Source of the DNA: G963674685 sp963674685 | GTDB taxonomy: Bacteria > Lernaellota > Lernaellaia > JACKCT01 | NCBI GenBank assembly: GCA_963674685.2 | Contig: CAXXWT010000003.1 | Coordinates: 744,001 to 808,000, forward strand | Direction: 5' to 3' | DNA length: 64,000 nt | Part shown: piece by piece, positions 16,825 through 26,120 of the stretch | How positions within the stretch are numbered: the stretch's first letter is position 1 | Layout of the letters: each line of letters opens with the position of its first letter | Translations under genes and position numbers: made by a program | Notes under the pieces: model-generated | What the model was told of the DNA's origin: nothing | Databases searched by the model: none | Seen by the model: only the letters and a program-made list of their open reading frames with translations

Positions 16825-18072
16825 TTATCCTTTGCCTTTCATCTCCGGTTCGCTTTTGGACTCTTCAGGCGATTTCTCTTCAGGCGATTTATTTTCAGGC
16901 AATTTATCGATAGGAGCCAGAGCCGACTCCACGTAGGACGCCAGGTCCGTCGCCAAAAGCTCGTGCCCCTTTTCGTTGGGGTGAATGAAGTCGTTTTCCA
17001 AAAAGTATTCTTTAGGATTCTTTTCGGCAAAGGCCGGACGAAGGTCGATAAACTGCGCGTTTTCGCTTTTTAAAGCGGCTTCCTTCATTTTTTCGGCTAC
17101 CGGCTCGGAGGCGAACTTTCCCGTATTCGCCATTTCGGGAACCAGCATCACTGAAATATTCTTGTCTTCCAGATCTTTGATGAAGCCGTCGAGAATTTCA
17201 TCGAGATAGGGCGGCTCGGGCTTGTATGGAGGCTGGGGATTGGCGCCGTCGACCCGCGGCGTGTTGGAGTGGGAAAAATATTGCATATGGCGGATGATGC
17301 GGCGCACGGCGTAGCTTTCATGCAGAGCATCGAGGAGCATGATCGATAATGGGCTCGTCGTGTTGTACATGATCGCCTTTTCACGCAGTTCGGCGCTGGG
17401 CAGAGACGCCGCGTCCAGCCTCTTGGCCATTTGGCGGCGCCAGCTTTTGGCGCTTTCGGTGATCCCTTCGTTGGCGCCGTAATACAGAATCATCAAATCG
17501 GGTTTGTAAGCCGCGAGGACGTCGCGGGAGTAAATCGCCAGTTGAAAGAGATTGTATCCGCTCACGCCGGCGTTGCGGACGTCGACGTCGAGCTTCTTAT
17601 CCTGAAAATATTTTTTCAAAAAGGCGGGCCATGTCTTGCCGGCTTTGACGCCTTCACCGTAGGTGCTCGACGAACCCAGGGCCATGACGAGTTTTCCTTT
17701 GGGCCTGCGTGACGGCGATCCCGCGACGGTGCGAAAACAGTTCAGTGTTTTGGGACCGTGGTTTAAGGCCAGGTTGGTATGTTCCAGCACCAGCCATCGA
17801 TCCGCGACTTCCTGCTCGGACTCGAAATATCGGTCGGGATTTTTAATGGCGTCGGCGGTGCTCGCGATTTCAAAGTGCATCAGGGGCGCCAGGACGGCCG
17901 CCGCGAGCCATAATGAAGCGAGCTTGATTTCCTTTCGCCGGATAAACAGCAGGACCAGCGCCGCCAGATCGGCGATGAGCATGAAGGGCAACAGCGCGGG
18001 AACCGCCAGCGCGAAAATGAAGAGCGCTCCCCAGACAACCAGGGAGGCGATAGTGGCCTGTTTCGAATCCAT
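16825..18072 (-). CDS. Membrane-anchored SGNH/GDSL hydrolase
   Basis: A 415-residue protein with two or three N-terminal hydrophobic segments (residues 8-65) and an exported SGNH domain. Block I is ALGSSSTYGEG with the catalytic Ser about residue 134, block III is LYYGANEG, and block V is DFIHPNEKGH near residue 370 with the catalytic Asp and His. SGNH domains of this kind often remove or transfer acetyl or similar groups on surface polysaccharides. The C-terminus is a repetitive Lys-Ser-Pro-Glu stretch (LPENKSPEEKSPEESKSEP), probably a flexible tail. The start has GAGG upstream. It converges with the HD-GYP gene and follows the NtrC-type regulator on the same strand. Confidence 0.82.
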   Translation of the reverse strand: MDSKQATIASLVVWGALFIFALAVPALLPFMLIADLAALVLLFIRRKEIKLASLWLAAAVLAPLMHFEIASTADAIKNPDRYFESEQEVADRWLVLEHTNLALNHGPKTLNCFRTVAGSPSRRPKGKLVMALGSSSTYGEGVKAGKTWPAFLKKYFQDKKLDVDVRNAGVSGYNLFQLAIYSRDVLAAYKPDLMILYYGANEGITESAKSWRRQMAKRLDAASLPSAELREKAIMYNTTSPLSIMLLDALHESYAVRRIIRHMQYFSHSNTPRVDGANPQPPYKPEPPYLDEILDGFIKDLEDKNISVMLVPEMANTGKFASEPVAEKMKEAALKSENAQFIDLRPAFAEKNPKEYFLENDFIHPNEKGHELLATDLASYVESALAPIDKLPENKSPEEKSPEESKSEPEMKGKG

Positions 18073-18139
18073 CGGGCAAACCTCGCATTGAAATGATAAT
18101 CACGACCTGAAATTGCAATTTGATTTTATCAATAAAAGT

Positions 18140-19504
18140 CTAAATATCACCGTGCTGTTTTCGATCCAGTTCGTATTCGCGCATTTTGATTTGAAGGCCT
18201 TTTCGAGACAGCCCCAGCAATTTGGCCGCCTGCGTGACGTTGCCACCCGTCTTTTTCAAAGCCGCGACGATCATTTCGATTTCAACGCGCACCGCGGCGT
18301 CCCGGGATGCCTCTTTGAGATCGCCCAGAGGCGTTTCCTGGCGCGGGGCGCTTGGCAAAACGCGGCCCGCCGCTTCCTCGGGCAAATCGCTTTCGGCGAT
18401 CTCGTCGCCCCGGGCTAAAAGAACCGCCCGCTCGATGGCGTTTTCGAGTTCGCGGATATTTCCCGGCCAGTCATAGGCGCGTAAACGCGCATAAGCTTGC
18501 GGGGATATGCTTTTTACGCCTCGGGAAAGCTTTTTGTTGAATCGATGGATGAAGGTGTCGACCAGATCCCGGATATCCTCGGGGCGCTCGCGCAGGGGCG
18601 GGATTTTCAAATGCACTACATTGAGGCGGTAATACAGATCCTCCCGGAAGGTTCCCCGGCCGACTTCCTCTTTCAGGTCGACGTTGGCGGCGGCGATGAT
18701 CCTTGCGTCCACCTTCGTACTGCGCACTCCGCCGACGCGCTCGAATTCCTGCTCTTGAATGGCGCGCAGGAGCTTGACCTGCGTTTCCAGGGGAATCGCC
18801 GCCACTTCGTCGAGAAACAGAGTGCCCTTGTCGGCCAATTCGAATCGCCCGGGTTTGCTGCTGATCGCGCCGGTGAAGGCGCCTTTTTCATGCCCGAAGA
18901 GTTCGCTTTCCACGAGCCCCGAGGGAATGGCGGCGCAATTGATGCGGATATAGGGCTTTTTGGCCCGGTCGGACTGTTCGTGCAACCGCCTGGCGATCAG
19001 TTCTTTGCCGGTGCCCGATTCGCCGGTGATCAACACCGTGGTCGGGCTCACGGCCACGCGGTCCACCATATCCAAAAGCGCCTGCATCCGTTCGTTTTGG
19101 CTGCTGATGGCCGCGGAGTTCGAGGGCTCTTTCTGGGACAGTTCCCTGGATTTGAGAGCCCTGGCCACGACGGCGTTGAGGTGGTTTTTGTCGAAGGGTT
19201 TTTCCAGGTAGTCGAAGGCGCCGAGTTTAATGGCCTGCACGGCGGTTTCCACCGTGCCGTGCGCGGTGAGCATGACGACCGGCAGGTCTTTATCGATTTT
19301 AAGAATCACCGCCATGAGTTCCATGCCGCTCATGCCGGGCATTTTCATGTCGCTGATAATACAATCAGGTTTATTCTTGCGGATAAGCTCGATGGCCGAA
19401 GCGCCGTCTTCCGCCTCGATGGCGTCGTAGCCGGCCTTTTGAAGATGAGCCGAAACGACGCGGCGCATATTTTTCTCATCGTCAACGACCAGAACCAGGG
19501 CCAT
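18140..19504 (-). CDS. NtrC-family sigma-54-dependent response regulator
   Basis: A 454-residue regulator. I chose the ATG at 19504 (MALVLVVDDE) with AAAGG upstream; the longer frame runs back into the sensor gene. The receiver has phospho-Asp at 52 (IISDMKMPGMSG). The AAA+ domain has Walker A GESGTGKE at 161-168 and the sigma-54 contact loop GAFTGA at 208-213, so it activates sigma-54 promoters. The C-terminal Fis-type HTH includes GGNVTQAAKLLGLSRKGLQIK. The sensor kinase gene ends 14 bases upstream on the same strand, which makes them a cognate pair. Targets are not visible in the window. Confidence 0.95.
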   Translation of the reverse strand: MALVLVVDDEKNMRRVVSAHLQKAGYDAIEAEDGASAIELIRKNKPDCIISDMKMPGMSGMELMAVILKIDKDLPVVMLTAHGTVETAVQAIKLGAFDYLEKPFDKNHLNAVVARALKSRELSQKEPSNSAAISSQNERMQALLDMVDRVAVSPTTVLITGESGTGKELIARRLHEQSDRAKKPYIRINCAAIPSGLVESELFGHEKGAFTGAISSKPGRFELADKGTLFLDEVAAIPLETQVKLLRAIQEQEFERVGGVRSTKVDARIIAAANVDLKEEVGRGTFREDLYYRLNVVHLKIPPLRERPEDIRDLVDTFIHRFNKKLSRGVKSISPQAYARLRAYDWPGNIRELENAIERAVLLARGDEIAESDLPEEAAGRVLPSAPRQETPLGDLKEASRDAAVRVEIEMIVAALKKTGGNVTQAAKLLGLSRKGLQIKMREYELDRKQHGDI

Positions 19505-19518
19505 GTCGCGATAACCTT

Positions 19519-21546
19519 TCAAAGTGAAGCGGACTTCAGGGGGATTCCCACGATGATGCGGCTTCCGCCCCCTGCGCGGGGCCGCACGCTGATTTGACCT
19601 CCGTGAGCCTGCACGATACGGAGACTGATGACAAGCCCCAGGCCTGTGCCGCTTTCTTTCGTGGTGAAAAACGGCATGAATAATTTTTCCTGGGCCTCGG
19701 GCCCGATTCCCGGTCCGCGGTCGGCCACCTCGATGACGATACTCTCGCCGCTTCGCCTGGCCGACACCTCCACTTCGCCGCCGCCGGGTTGCGCTTCCCA
19801 GGCGTTTTTCACCAGGTTGATCAGAACCTGCCTGATGAGCTTTCCGTCCACGAGAGCCGCGCCCACGGGCTTGCCGAAATCCCATTTGATCGTCACGCCG
19901 TCGGGTTTTTCCCCTTCGGATAGCAGCTTGACCACGTCGCGGATAAGATCGTCCACGTCCGTGGGTTCGGGGGTCGTCTTAAAGGGCCTGGCGTAGTCGA
20001 GGAAGCGCGTCAGAACGTCGTTGAGCCGGTCGGCTTCGTCGAGAATGATGCGCACGAATTCCTGGGACGTTTCAGGCAAAGACTCGTCGGAAAGGTATTG
20101 CGCGGCGCCTTTGACCGATCCCAGAGGGTTGCGTATTTCGTGCGCCAATGACGCCGCCATTTCCCCGAGCGTGGCCAGGCGGTCCTGGGAGCGGAGTTTC
20201 TGATAGATTCGGGCGTTGACGATCCTCACCGCCGCCAGATCCGCCAGCGCCGACAACACTCTGCCGGATGCGCCTCGGATATCCGGATTCCCCGTGTCTC
20301 CCGGAATATATACGCCGATTCTCTCGCCCTGATATTTCATGGGTATCAGCCATCGCCCCCGGCACTGCGTCATCAGATTCATGAGCTTCATCAGGCGCTC
20401 TTTTCGCGGGCCGGGATAGCTTTCCGACGCGAGTTGCACGAGGCGCTCCATGGAAACGGGCTCGTCGCCCGCCGCGGCGACGGATTCCACCGCGTCTTTT
20501 TCGATTCGTTTGGGTCCCGGCGCGCTGTCGCCGAGCCTTTGCATGATGTCGCTGTTTTCTTCCATGAGGTAGACGGCGGCGCCCTGGATTCCCAGCGTCT
20601 CGGGCACGCGGCGCGTCAGGAAGTCGCCGATCTGATCCAGTGTGAAATGCCGGGAAAGTTCTTCGATGAGAGCGTCGATGCGGCGCACGGTTTCCTGGCG
20701 GCCCCCGGAGACCAGTTCGCGCGTTTTGGCCTCCAGACCGGACAGGAAGGGATCGTAGATCATGACCATGAGCATGAAGGCGGCGACCAGCGTGTGAAAT
20801 AAAAGGAGCAGGGGAACCGGTTTTTCCAAAAAGAAAAAGAACAATCCGTACACCACCGCCAGAAGCAGGGACGAAGCCGCCCAAACGGCGATTCGGCCCG
20901 CCGCGTGCCGGAAACTGAATGTCTGGAAACGCACCATGGTCTGATGCAGGTAGTATTGAAAGAGCGCCATGGCCAGGGGCATCATCGGGCCGCCGCCGAA
21001 AAACTGATCCGACGCGCAAACGGCGGTCACCGCAAGAACCACGGCCAGCAGGCCCCAATATCGCCTTTTTAAAATGCGTTCGCTTTCCGTATACAGCCGC
21101 AATGCGATGACGATCAACGAGGGCAGGGCGACCAGACCCGTCGCCAGGGCGATGCGTGATGTGCGGTACGCCGGAGGAAACAGCGCCATGAAATGCAGGG
21201 CCGTGTCGATCTTCGGAATAAACGCCGTGACGCTAAAAACCGCCGCCGCGCCGAACATGGCGATCAGGAAAACTTCGACGATTTTGTTTTGGCGAAACAG
21301 ATAACTGTAGGTGAGGTAAAGATAACCGGGCGCCATGAAGATGGCGCTGCACAATAGCGCGCGCAGGAAAAAGTTTTCGCCGCTGAGTTTCAGGCCCACG
21401 TAGGACGCGCCCAGGATCATGAGGAAAAAGTTGGAAAGAAAAAAGGGCAGCGTCGTGCGGCTTCTTTCGCGACGGGTCCAGACGGCGACGGACAAAATCA
21501 GCGTCACCAGCGTCGCCAGAAGGAATGCCTGCGTTCTGATATTCAT
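19519..21546 (-). CDS. Membrane sensor histidine kinase with GAF domain, partner of the NtrC regulator
   Basis: A 675-residue protein. Residues 1-265 hold seven to eight hydrophobic segments, a membrane sensor region. A GAF-like domain covers about 290-445. The kinase core has H-box SLAHEIRNPLG with His at 469, N-box NLVKNAWEA and G-box GTGLGLVIS. It lies directly upstream of the NtrC-type regulator gene, so phosphate transfer to that regulator is expected. The layout (membrane, GAF, HisKA, HATPase) recalls PrsK-type kinases paired with PrsR-type regulators in exopolysaccharide systems. That comparison is by architecture only. Confidence 0.92.
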   Translation of the reverse strand: MNIRTQAFLLATLVTLILSVAVWTRRERSRTTLPFFLSNFFLMILGASYVGLKLSGENFFLRALLCSAIFMAPGYLYLTYSYLFRQNKIVEVFLIAMFGAAAVFSVTAFIPKIDTALHFMALFPPAYRTSRIALATGLVALPSLIVIALRLYTESERILKRRYWGLLAVVLAVTAVCASDQFFGGGPMMPLAMALFQYYLHQTMVRFQTFSFRHAAGRIAVWAASSLLLAVVYGLFFFFLEKPVPLLLLFHTLVAAFMLMVMIYDPFLSGLEAKTRELVSGGRQETVRRIDALIEELSRHFTLDQIGDFLTRRVPETLGIQGAAVYLMEENSDIMQRLGDSAPGPKRIEKDAVESVAAAGDEPVSMERLVQLASESYPGPRKERLMKLMNLMTQCRGRWLIPMKYQGERIGVYIPGDTGNPDIRGASGRVLSALADLAAVRIVNARIYQKLRSQDRLATLGEMAASLAHEIRNPLGSVKGAAQYLSDESLPETSQEFVRIILDEADRLNDVLTRFLDYARPFKTTPEPTDVDDLIRDVVKLLSEGEKPDGVTIKWDFGKPVGAALVDGKLIRQVLINLVKNAWEAQPGGGEVEVSARRSGESIVIEVADRGPGIGPEAQEKLFMPFFTTKESGTGLGLVISLRIVQAHGGQISVRPRAGGGSRIIVGIPLKSASL

Positions 21547-21561
21547 GCGTCAGTCATCGAT

Positions 21562-21837
21562 TCAGTAGCGGACCTTGAAATCCTTGAAGCCTTCGGGCTC
21601 GCGCCATTGCTTTTCGATTCCGGTGACGCGCGCAAAAGGCGGACCCTGGCGGCACCATTCGATCAGTTCGCCGATTTTGCCTTTCGGGCCTTCGGCGAAA
21701 AGTTCCACGCGGCCGTCGGGAAGATTGCGGACCCAGCCCGCAAGGCCCAGCGCCTCGGCTTTTTCCTGCGCGCTTCCCCGATACCATACGCCCTGGACCC
21801 GGCCTGAAATAAAGAGTATGACGGCGACTTTCTCCAT
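21562..21837 (-). CDS. acyP: Acylphosphatase
   Basis: A 91-residue cytoplasmic enzyme that hydrolyses acylphosphates such as carbamoyl phosphate and acetyl phosphate. The signature GRVQGVWYRGS contains the phosphate-binding loop and catalytic Arg, and GWVRNLPDGRVELFAEG contains the catalytic Asn. I chose the ATG at 21837 (MEKVAVILFISGRVQGV) with GGGGAT upstream; an in-frame extension to 21900 adds residues not found in the family. It lies just 15 bases upstream of the sensor kinase on the same strand, so it may be co-transcribed with the two-component pair. Confidence 0.93.
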   Translation of the reverse strand: MEKVAVILFISGRVQGVWYRGSAQEKAEALGLAGWVRNLPDGRVELFAEGPKGKIGELIEWCRQGPPFARVTGIEKQWREPEGFKDFKVRY

Positions 21838-21949
21838 GAAGATATCCCCGATGCGTTGTATGAACAAGCTTTGTGAATCCGAACCTTTTGTCCGCGTCAT
21901 CCGGCGCCTGCTTCGCAGGCTTTATTTTTCACGAATTCATCCTTCCTCC

Positions 21950-23557
21950 CTAATTTATCTCCACCGGCCTGATGGTTATCGTGTGCGCCGGCTCGTTGGG
22001 ATTGGTCCATATGGAAAGCACGTTTGTTTCCTCGTCCAGTTCCCAATTCCACGTATCGCCCGGATCGCTCGCGTCGAGCGCCCACCCCTGCGGGTATTCG
22101 CGATCGGCGGGGAAATAGATTTCCGTGGGGCCTTGCGCGCCGTCGAAGTTTTCAAACTCCAGCGTGAATTCTTTGGCGTCGGGATCGTATGCGAAACTCG
22201 TCGGCGTACCGGCTACGGCCCGGGGATAGACCGAAGCGAGCATGGCGCGGTATTCGTCGTCATGGGCCGTAAGAAAATACCGGCAATCCCAATACGCCCA
22301 TCCGCTTGTGGTTCGGTTGAGCATATCCAACGCTTCTTTCGTCCAGGCGTCGCGGTTGTCCCGGTCAAACGCCTGGAGCATGGCCCATTCTCCGCTGATG
22401 ACCGGCGCATGCTGCTTTTTGCCGTCATCGAGCCGGTTTTGCTCCCAGCGCGCCAGTGATTGATCCGTTTCGGGATAATAACCGCCGGCCAGGTCGATCA
22501 GCATCGGATACATATGCGGGAAAAACACCATGCGCTGACCGTCCGCCCGGGGATCTTCCAACACGCGCAGCCATTGCCCGATCCCCTGGTTCGTGGCGAA
22601 GGCGCAGGGCTCGTAGTAAATCCAGTTTTCATCATCCACGGCGCGCACCGCGTCGATCATGCGCTGGAGAAAGTCCGAATATTCATTTTGATCGAAATCC
22701 ACAAAGCGAAGCAGACTCGTGCCCTGCCACGGTTCGTTCAGGAAGTCATAGCCGATGACCGCGGGATGGTCCTTGAATCGCTCGACCACGTGGACCCACA
22801 TGGCGGCGTAGTGATCCTGCAATTCGGGATGCGTTTCGTAATCCCAAAAATTATCGAAAGCGCGCATGACCGCCGGGGAAGCGTAATCCGCGGCCCACAT
22901 GCCGAACATCCCGGCAAAGTCGATGTCCGGCCAACCGTCGGTGATGGTCGCCCAGGACGGCGCGCCGTTGGAGCCGGAGTGAAAATCCACGCCCCATATA
23001 TCCTGATGCATGTCAAGAACCACGGCGATCCCGTTGTCCGCCATCCAGTCCAGGCGCTCTTCGACGTCGTCGAGATAATCGTCGCCGTACACGCCGGGCT
23101 CCGGCTCGATCTTGGACCAGAAAACAAGATAGCGGACGAAATTGAAACCCCAGGAACCGCTGAGATTGGCGGCGTCCGCCTCATCGAGATTCGGCAAGCC
23201 GGAATCGCCCTTGGCCGATCCGTCGAAATTGCATCCCCGATAGGTCAGCGCTCTGCCCTGATCGTCGCGAATGAATTTCCACAACGCCTCATTTGGGTCG
23301 TCGCTTGTGTCGTCGTCAAGATCGTCGTTGCCGTCATCATCAACATCGTCATCGGCGTCGTCGTTTGCGTCGTCATTCGCATCGTCGTTTGCGTCATCGT
23401 CGGAGCTGTCGTCGTCAGCGGCCGTATCGTCATCGGAAACCGCGTCCGATGAGTTGTTGTTGTCGTCATCGTCGCCGCATCCTAAAAAGACGCCCAGGAG
23501 AATCAGCAACGGCACGCAAATGAAAAACCATTGCCTTGAAATTTGCATACGGTTCAT
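21950..23557 (-). CDS. GH5 glycoside hydrolase lipoprotein, endoglycoceramidase-like
   Basis: A 535-residue lipoprotein. The ATG at 23557 has GGAG seven bases upstream. The signal peptide ends in FLGC with Cys at residue 27, followed by an Asp/Asn-rich linker to residue 88. The catalytic domain has GFNFVRYLVFWSKIEPEPG, LDMHQDIWG, acid/base Glu 275 in DFLNEP and nucleophile Glu 390 in VISGEWAM. The LDMHQD motif and a separate C-terminal beta domain (FAYDPDAKEFTLEFE, EIYFPADREYPQGW) match endoglycoceramidase-type GH5 enzymes, which split the glycan from glycosphingolipids. The substrate here is not proved; another beta-glycosidase is possible. It is probably tethered to the outer membrane. Confidence 0.85.
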   Translation of the reverse strand: MNRMQISRQWFFICVPLLILLGVFLGCGDDDDNNNSSDAVSDDDTAADDDSSDDDANDDANDDANDDADDDVDDDGNDDLDDDTSDDPNEALWKFIRDDQGRALTYRGCNFDGSAKGDSGLPNLDEADAANLSGSWGFNFVRYLVFWSKIEPEPGVYGDDYLDDVEERLDWMADNGIAVVLDMHQDIWGVDFHSGSNGAPSWATITDGWPDIDFAGMFGMWAADYASPAVMRAFDNFWDYETHPELQDHYAAMWVHVVERFKDHPAVIGYDFLNEPWQGTSLLRFVDFDQNEYSDFLQRMIDAVRAVDDENWIYYEPCAFATNQGIGQWLRVLEDPRADGQRMVFFPHMYPMLIDLAGGYYPETDQSLARWEQNRLDDGKKQHAPVISGEWAMLQAFDRDNRDAWTKEALDMLNRTTSGWAYWDCRYFLTAHDDEYRAMLASVYPRAVAGTPTSFAYDPDAKEFTLEFENFDGAQGPTEIYFPADREYPQGWALDASDPGDTWNWELDEETNVLSIWTNPNEPAHTITIRPVEIN

Positions 23558-23659
23558 CGTCAAACTCCGATTTGCAACATGAAGAATTCCTGCAAAGCAA
23601 GCAGATGAAGCACGGACAAGCGCAGTTCGCCGGCGCTCATCACAAAGCCGAAATAAATC

Positions 23660-23786
23660 GCGGTTTAAAACCGCTTCTACTTTTACCACTCGCCATTGAC
23701 CTAGTCACTTGCAATCTTTTCTTACCCATAAATGAAAATAACGACACCGCAATTTTGTATTTTGCAAGCGGCTAAACCACTAACCA
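23660..23786. repeat. Intergenic mosaic repeat B
   Basis: The gap 23558-23786 contains a perfect hairpin-forming palindrome, GCGGTTT-A-AAACCGC (23660-23674). Its complement with the flanking GTAGAAG resembles bases near 36670 in repeat C. After it come short direct repeats related to CCACTAA (the last three units directly before the 23787 stop). It resembles the style of repeats A and C but lacks the GGGGCAA run. Confidence 0.5.
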
Positions 23787-25241
23787 CTAAAAACTATCTG
23801 ACGCCAGTTCGAGTATCGGATCGGCCACGGCTTCGGCCAGCGCGGCCAGCCCGAATCCCTTGGGGTGTTGATGGTCGATAAACAGCTCGTTGCCGATGAT
23901 CCCGTTCGGATTCAAGACGGCCAGCACCGCCTCGCTGTCCACGACGCGGGCTCCGTACTTCGCCGCGACCTCGCGCAAAATCGCATTGGGACGATCCAGA
24001 GCGCGCTCATTGCTGGCGTCATATTCCTTGGCCAGATGGTAATGCTCTTTGGCTTTTCCCATTTCGCCGTCATGCTTCAGAATTTCGGCCAACAAATATT
24101 GCGCATCGGCGAAAGTGGGCGAAATTTCCACGGCCGCTTCGAACTTTTCACGCGCCGCCGCGAAATCACCGGCGGTGTACCACTCACGTCCGGCATTGTA
24201 GAGCGCAGCGAACTCTTTTAGTTTTTCCCCGGATAAAGGCTCCCAGTGCATGGACCAGTAGGGAGGGATGCCAGCGATGTTCGTTGCGACGGTGCAGGCG
24301 ATGACGTTTACGTGGGAATCCGCCGCCGGTTTGAAAGTCCGCCGGTAGGTTTTGCGATAATCATCCTGCGTGATGCGGATTAAATTTTTAACGAGGTTCA
24401 CGGTTTCCTGGTGGAAAATTTCCGGTTGGACAAGACGTCCGCTGCCGGGTGAGAAATTCGGGATGCCGTCTTGATCCAATTCGATGGGAACGGGCGTCTG
24501 CCCCCTCGGGGAATCGCCCATCGGCAGAATCTCACCCACCACTTTGCCTTGCGCCGGCATGCCGCGGTCTTCCGGCGACTTTTCAAAAATCATTGAGACC
24601 AAATGGAACAGGCGCAGCGAATGAAGAACTTTATTGAAACCAAGCAGCTCCGACGAAGACGTCAGATCCCGCCTGTCCAGGCCTTCGGCGACCAGCGGCA
24701 TCACTCCGCCGTTATAAACCACGATGATATCGGGCTGATAATTCAGGATTTCGTCGAGGCTTCGTATCACTTCCGGCCCGCCGAATCCTACGTGCGCGGC
24801 GTTGATGATTTCAAACTTGTCGGCGCCCGGCCCCAGGCGTTTTTGCAATTGCCTTTCCAGATGCCATGTGAAAAGGGTATTTCTCGCGGGATCCTCGTCG
24901 TATGTTCCCCACACCGGGCTGCTGCCCAGAACAAAAATCCGGGTTTTACCTTTTGCTTTTTCGGCGGGGAAAACTAAAAAGCGCTTCGTGAGATCTGTAA
25001 TCCCGGTCGCTTCATATTTACTGACCAGGCGCGTCGTCATCATGACGCGCCCGTCGACCGTCTCGGGATGGAATATCCTGTCGAATTGAACCTGGAGGTC
25101 GGGATTCCTTTCCGAATCGTGCGTCAGACTCGCGGCGTCGATTCCGGAATCGGACACGCGCAAAATGATCTCCGCCGCGGCCAGTATCGCCAGAGCGGCC
25201 ATCAGGTTAAGGGCGACAATCTTTTTTCGCCTGCTGATCAT
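23787..25241 (-). CDS. Membrane-anchored SGNH-like hydrolase with inserted TPR-like helices
   Basis: A 484-residue protein with one N-terminal hydrophobic segment (residues 9-25) that anchors it outside. Block I is FVLGSSPVWGTYDED near residue 105, and the C-terminal block V is FIDHQHPKGFGLAALAE near residue 460. The block III region reads VVYNGGVMP and lacks the usual GxND/NE form. Between residues 345 and 425 sit TPR-like helices (AALYNAGREWYTAGDFAAAREKF and on). This is the arrangement of a family of exported SGNH/TPR proteins whose substrates are unknown; acylation or deacylation of surface glycans is a guess. Start has GAGG upstream. Confidence 0.72.
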   Translation of the reverse strand: MISRRKKIVALNLMAALAILAAAEIILRVSDSGIDAASLTHDSERNPDLQVQFDRIFHPETVDGRVMMTTRLVSKYEATGITDLTKRFLVFPAEKAKGKTRIFVLGSSPVWGTYDEDPARNTLFTWHLERQLQKRLGPGADKFEIINAAHVGFGGPEVIRSLDEILNYQPDIIVVYNGGVMPLVAEGLDRRDLTSSSELLGFNKVLHSLRLFHLVSMIFEKSPEDRGMPAQGKVVGEILPMGDSPRGQTPVPIELDQDGIPNFSPGSGRLVQPEIFHQETVNLVKNLIRITQDDYRKTYRRTFKPAADSHVNVIACTVATNIAGIPPYWSMHWEPLSGEKLKEFAALYNAGREWYTAGDFAAAREKFEAAVEISPTFADAQYLLAEILKHDGEMGKAKEHYHLAKEYDASNERALDRPNAILREVAAKYGARVVDSEAVLAVLNPNGIIGNELFIDHQHPKGFGLAALAEAVADPILELASDSF

Positions 25242-25352
25242 AATCCGACCTCGCTTGTGGGATCAGTTCCCATATTGATGATGCACAAAGCCGGGCCAAT
25301 GGTAAAGATGCCGAGAATCATTTATGTTGCACTTTCGACACGGGGAAACGAC

Positions 25353-26087
25353 ATGGCGATCGACAATAACACATCATCGAATAAACCGCCGCTTTCGATA
25401 AGGGCGGTCTTCGAGAAATTCCTGGCGGATTTCACCGTGAACATGGACAAAGTCGCGCGCCAAAAATACGCGCAGGTTCTCCAACTCTTCGCCCGTTGCC
25501 TCAACGAATTCGGATATCAGGATCTGGACATCGAAGATTCCGATCGCTTAGAAGCCCAAAGCGACTCTGAGAGTATCGAGTTTATCGACTTTTTCGGACC
25601 CGAGATGGCGGCGAAGAGCCTGTCCACGTTTCTGGACTGGTACGCGATTCGCCGCATCCCCGCCGATGAAACCAACGCGGGCGCCGCGGGAACCGTGACC
25701 ATGAATTTATTTTTATGGCTCAAAAAGCATAACTATCTTGGCGGGGACATAGCCGATGAAGCCATGGAGTTTGCATCGGGAAACGCCGCGCAATTGCCCG
25801 ACGCCCAGCACGCTCTGCGGCTCATGACGGCGTTCGTCGCCCGGCAAACCGAAACGGACGGCAAACCGGCTCCGGATACGGACGGGCCGGATCATTTCCG
25901 TATTCTAAAAGTCGAGCCCGGATCCATCGCCGTCGAGCCGCGATTGAGATCCGGCATCGAAATCATCATCGTTGCGCCGGAGGATGTGACGGAATTATTG
26001 AAAACCAATTGGGAAATCAGCGGCCGAACGGGCCGCCTGGAAAATGAAAAACGCTTCATTGAAGTAGCGAATATCTTTCCCTTATAA
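25353..26087 (+). CDS. Conserved protein of unknown function
   Basis: A 244-residue cytoplasmic protein. The ATG at 25353 (MAIDNNTSSN) has GGGGA upstream; the longer frame would run into the divergent hydrolase gene. Residues 30-140 contain a helical pattern, KYAQVLQLFARCLNEFGYQDL, then FGPE, FLDWYAIRR and AAGTVTMNLFLWLKKHNYL, which I recall from unnamed proteins in several environmental phyla. Function unknown. The C-terminal part (residues 175-244) is beta-rich and could be a separate small domain. It is followed 33 bases later by the repeat lipoprotein gene on the same strand. Confidence 0.7.
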   Translation: MAIDNNTSSNKPPLSIRAVFEKFLADFTVNMDKVARQKYAQVLQLFARCLNEFGYQDLDIEDSDRLEAQSDSESIEFIDFFGPEMAAKSLSTFLDWYAIRRIPADETNAGAAGTVTMNLFLWLKKHNYLGGDIADEAMEFASGNAAQLPDAQHALRLMTAFVARQTETDGKPAPDTDGPDHFRILKVEPGSIAVEPRLRSGIEIIIVAPEDVTELLKTNWEISGRTGRLENEKRFIEVANIFPL

Positions 26088-26120
26088 TCTAACGACCCAC
26101 TGATGACAGGTGCGTTAAAC

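Noticed and set aside
18497..19597. 366-codon open frame opposite the NtrC-type regulator
   Set aside because: Antisense shadow of a conserved gene; its translation has no recognisable motif.
19505..19885. N-terminal extension of the NtrC-type regulator
   Set aside because: It is the sensor kinase gene in another frame; the receiver domain begins at the internal ATG.
25068..25352. N-terminal extension of the 25353 protein to an ATG at 25068
   Set aside because: The extension overlaps the divergent hydrolase gene and its start, and the ATG at 25353 has a better ribosome site.
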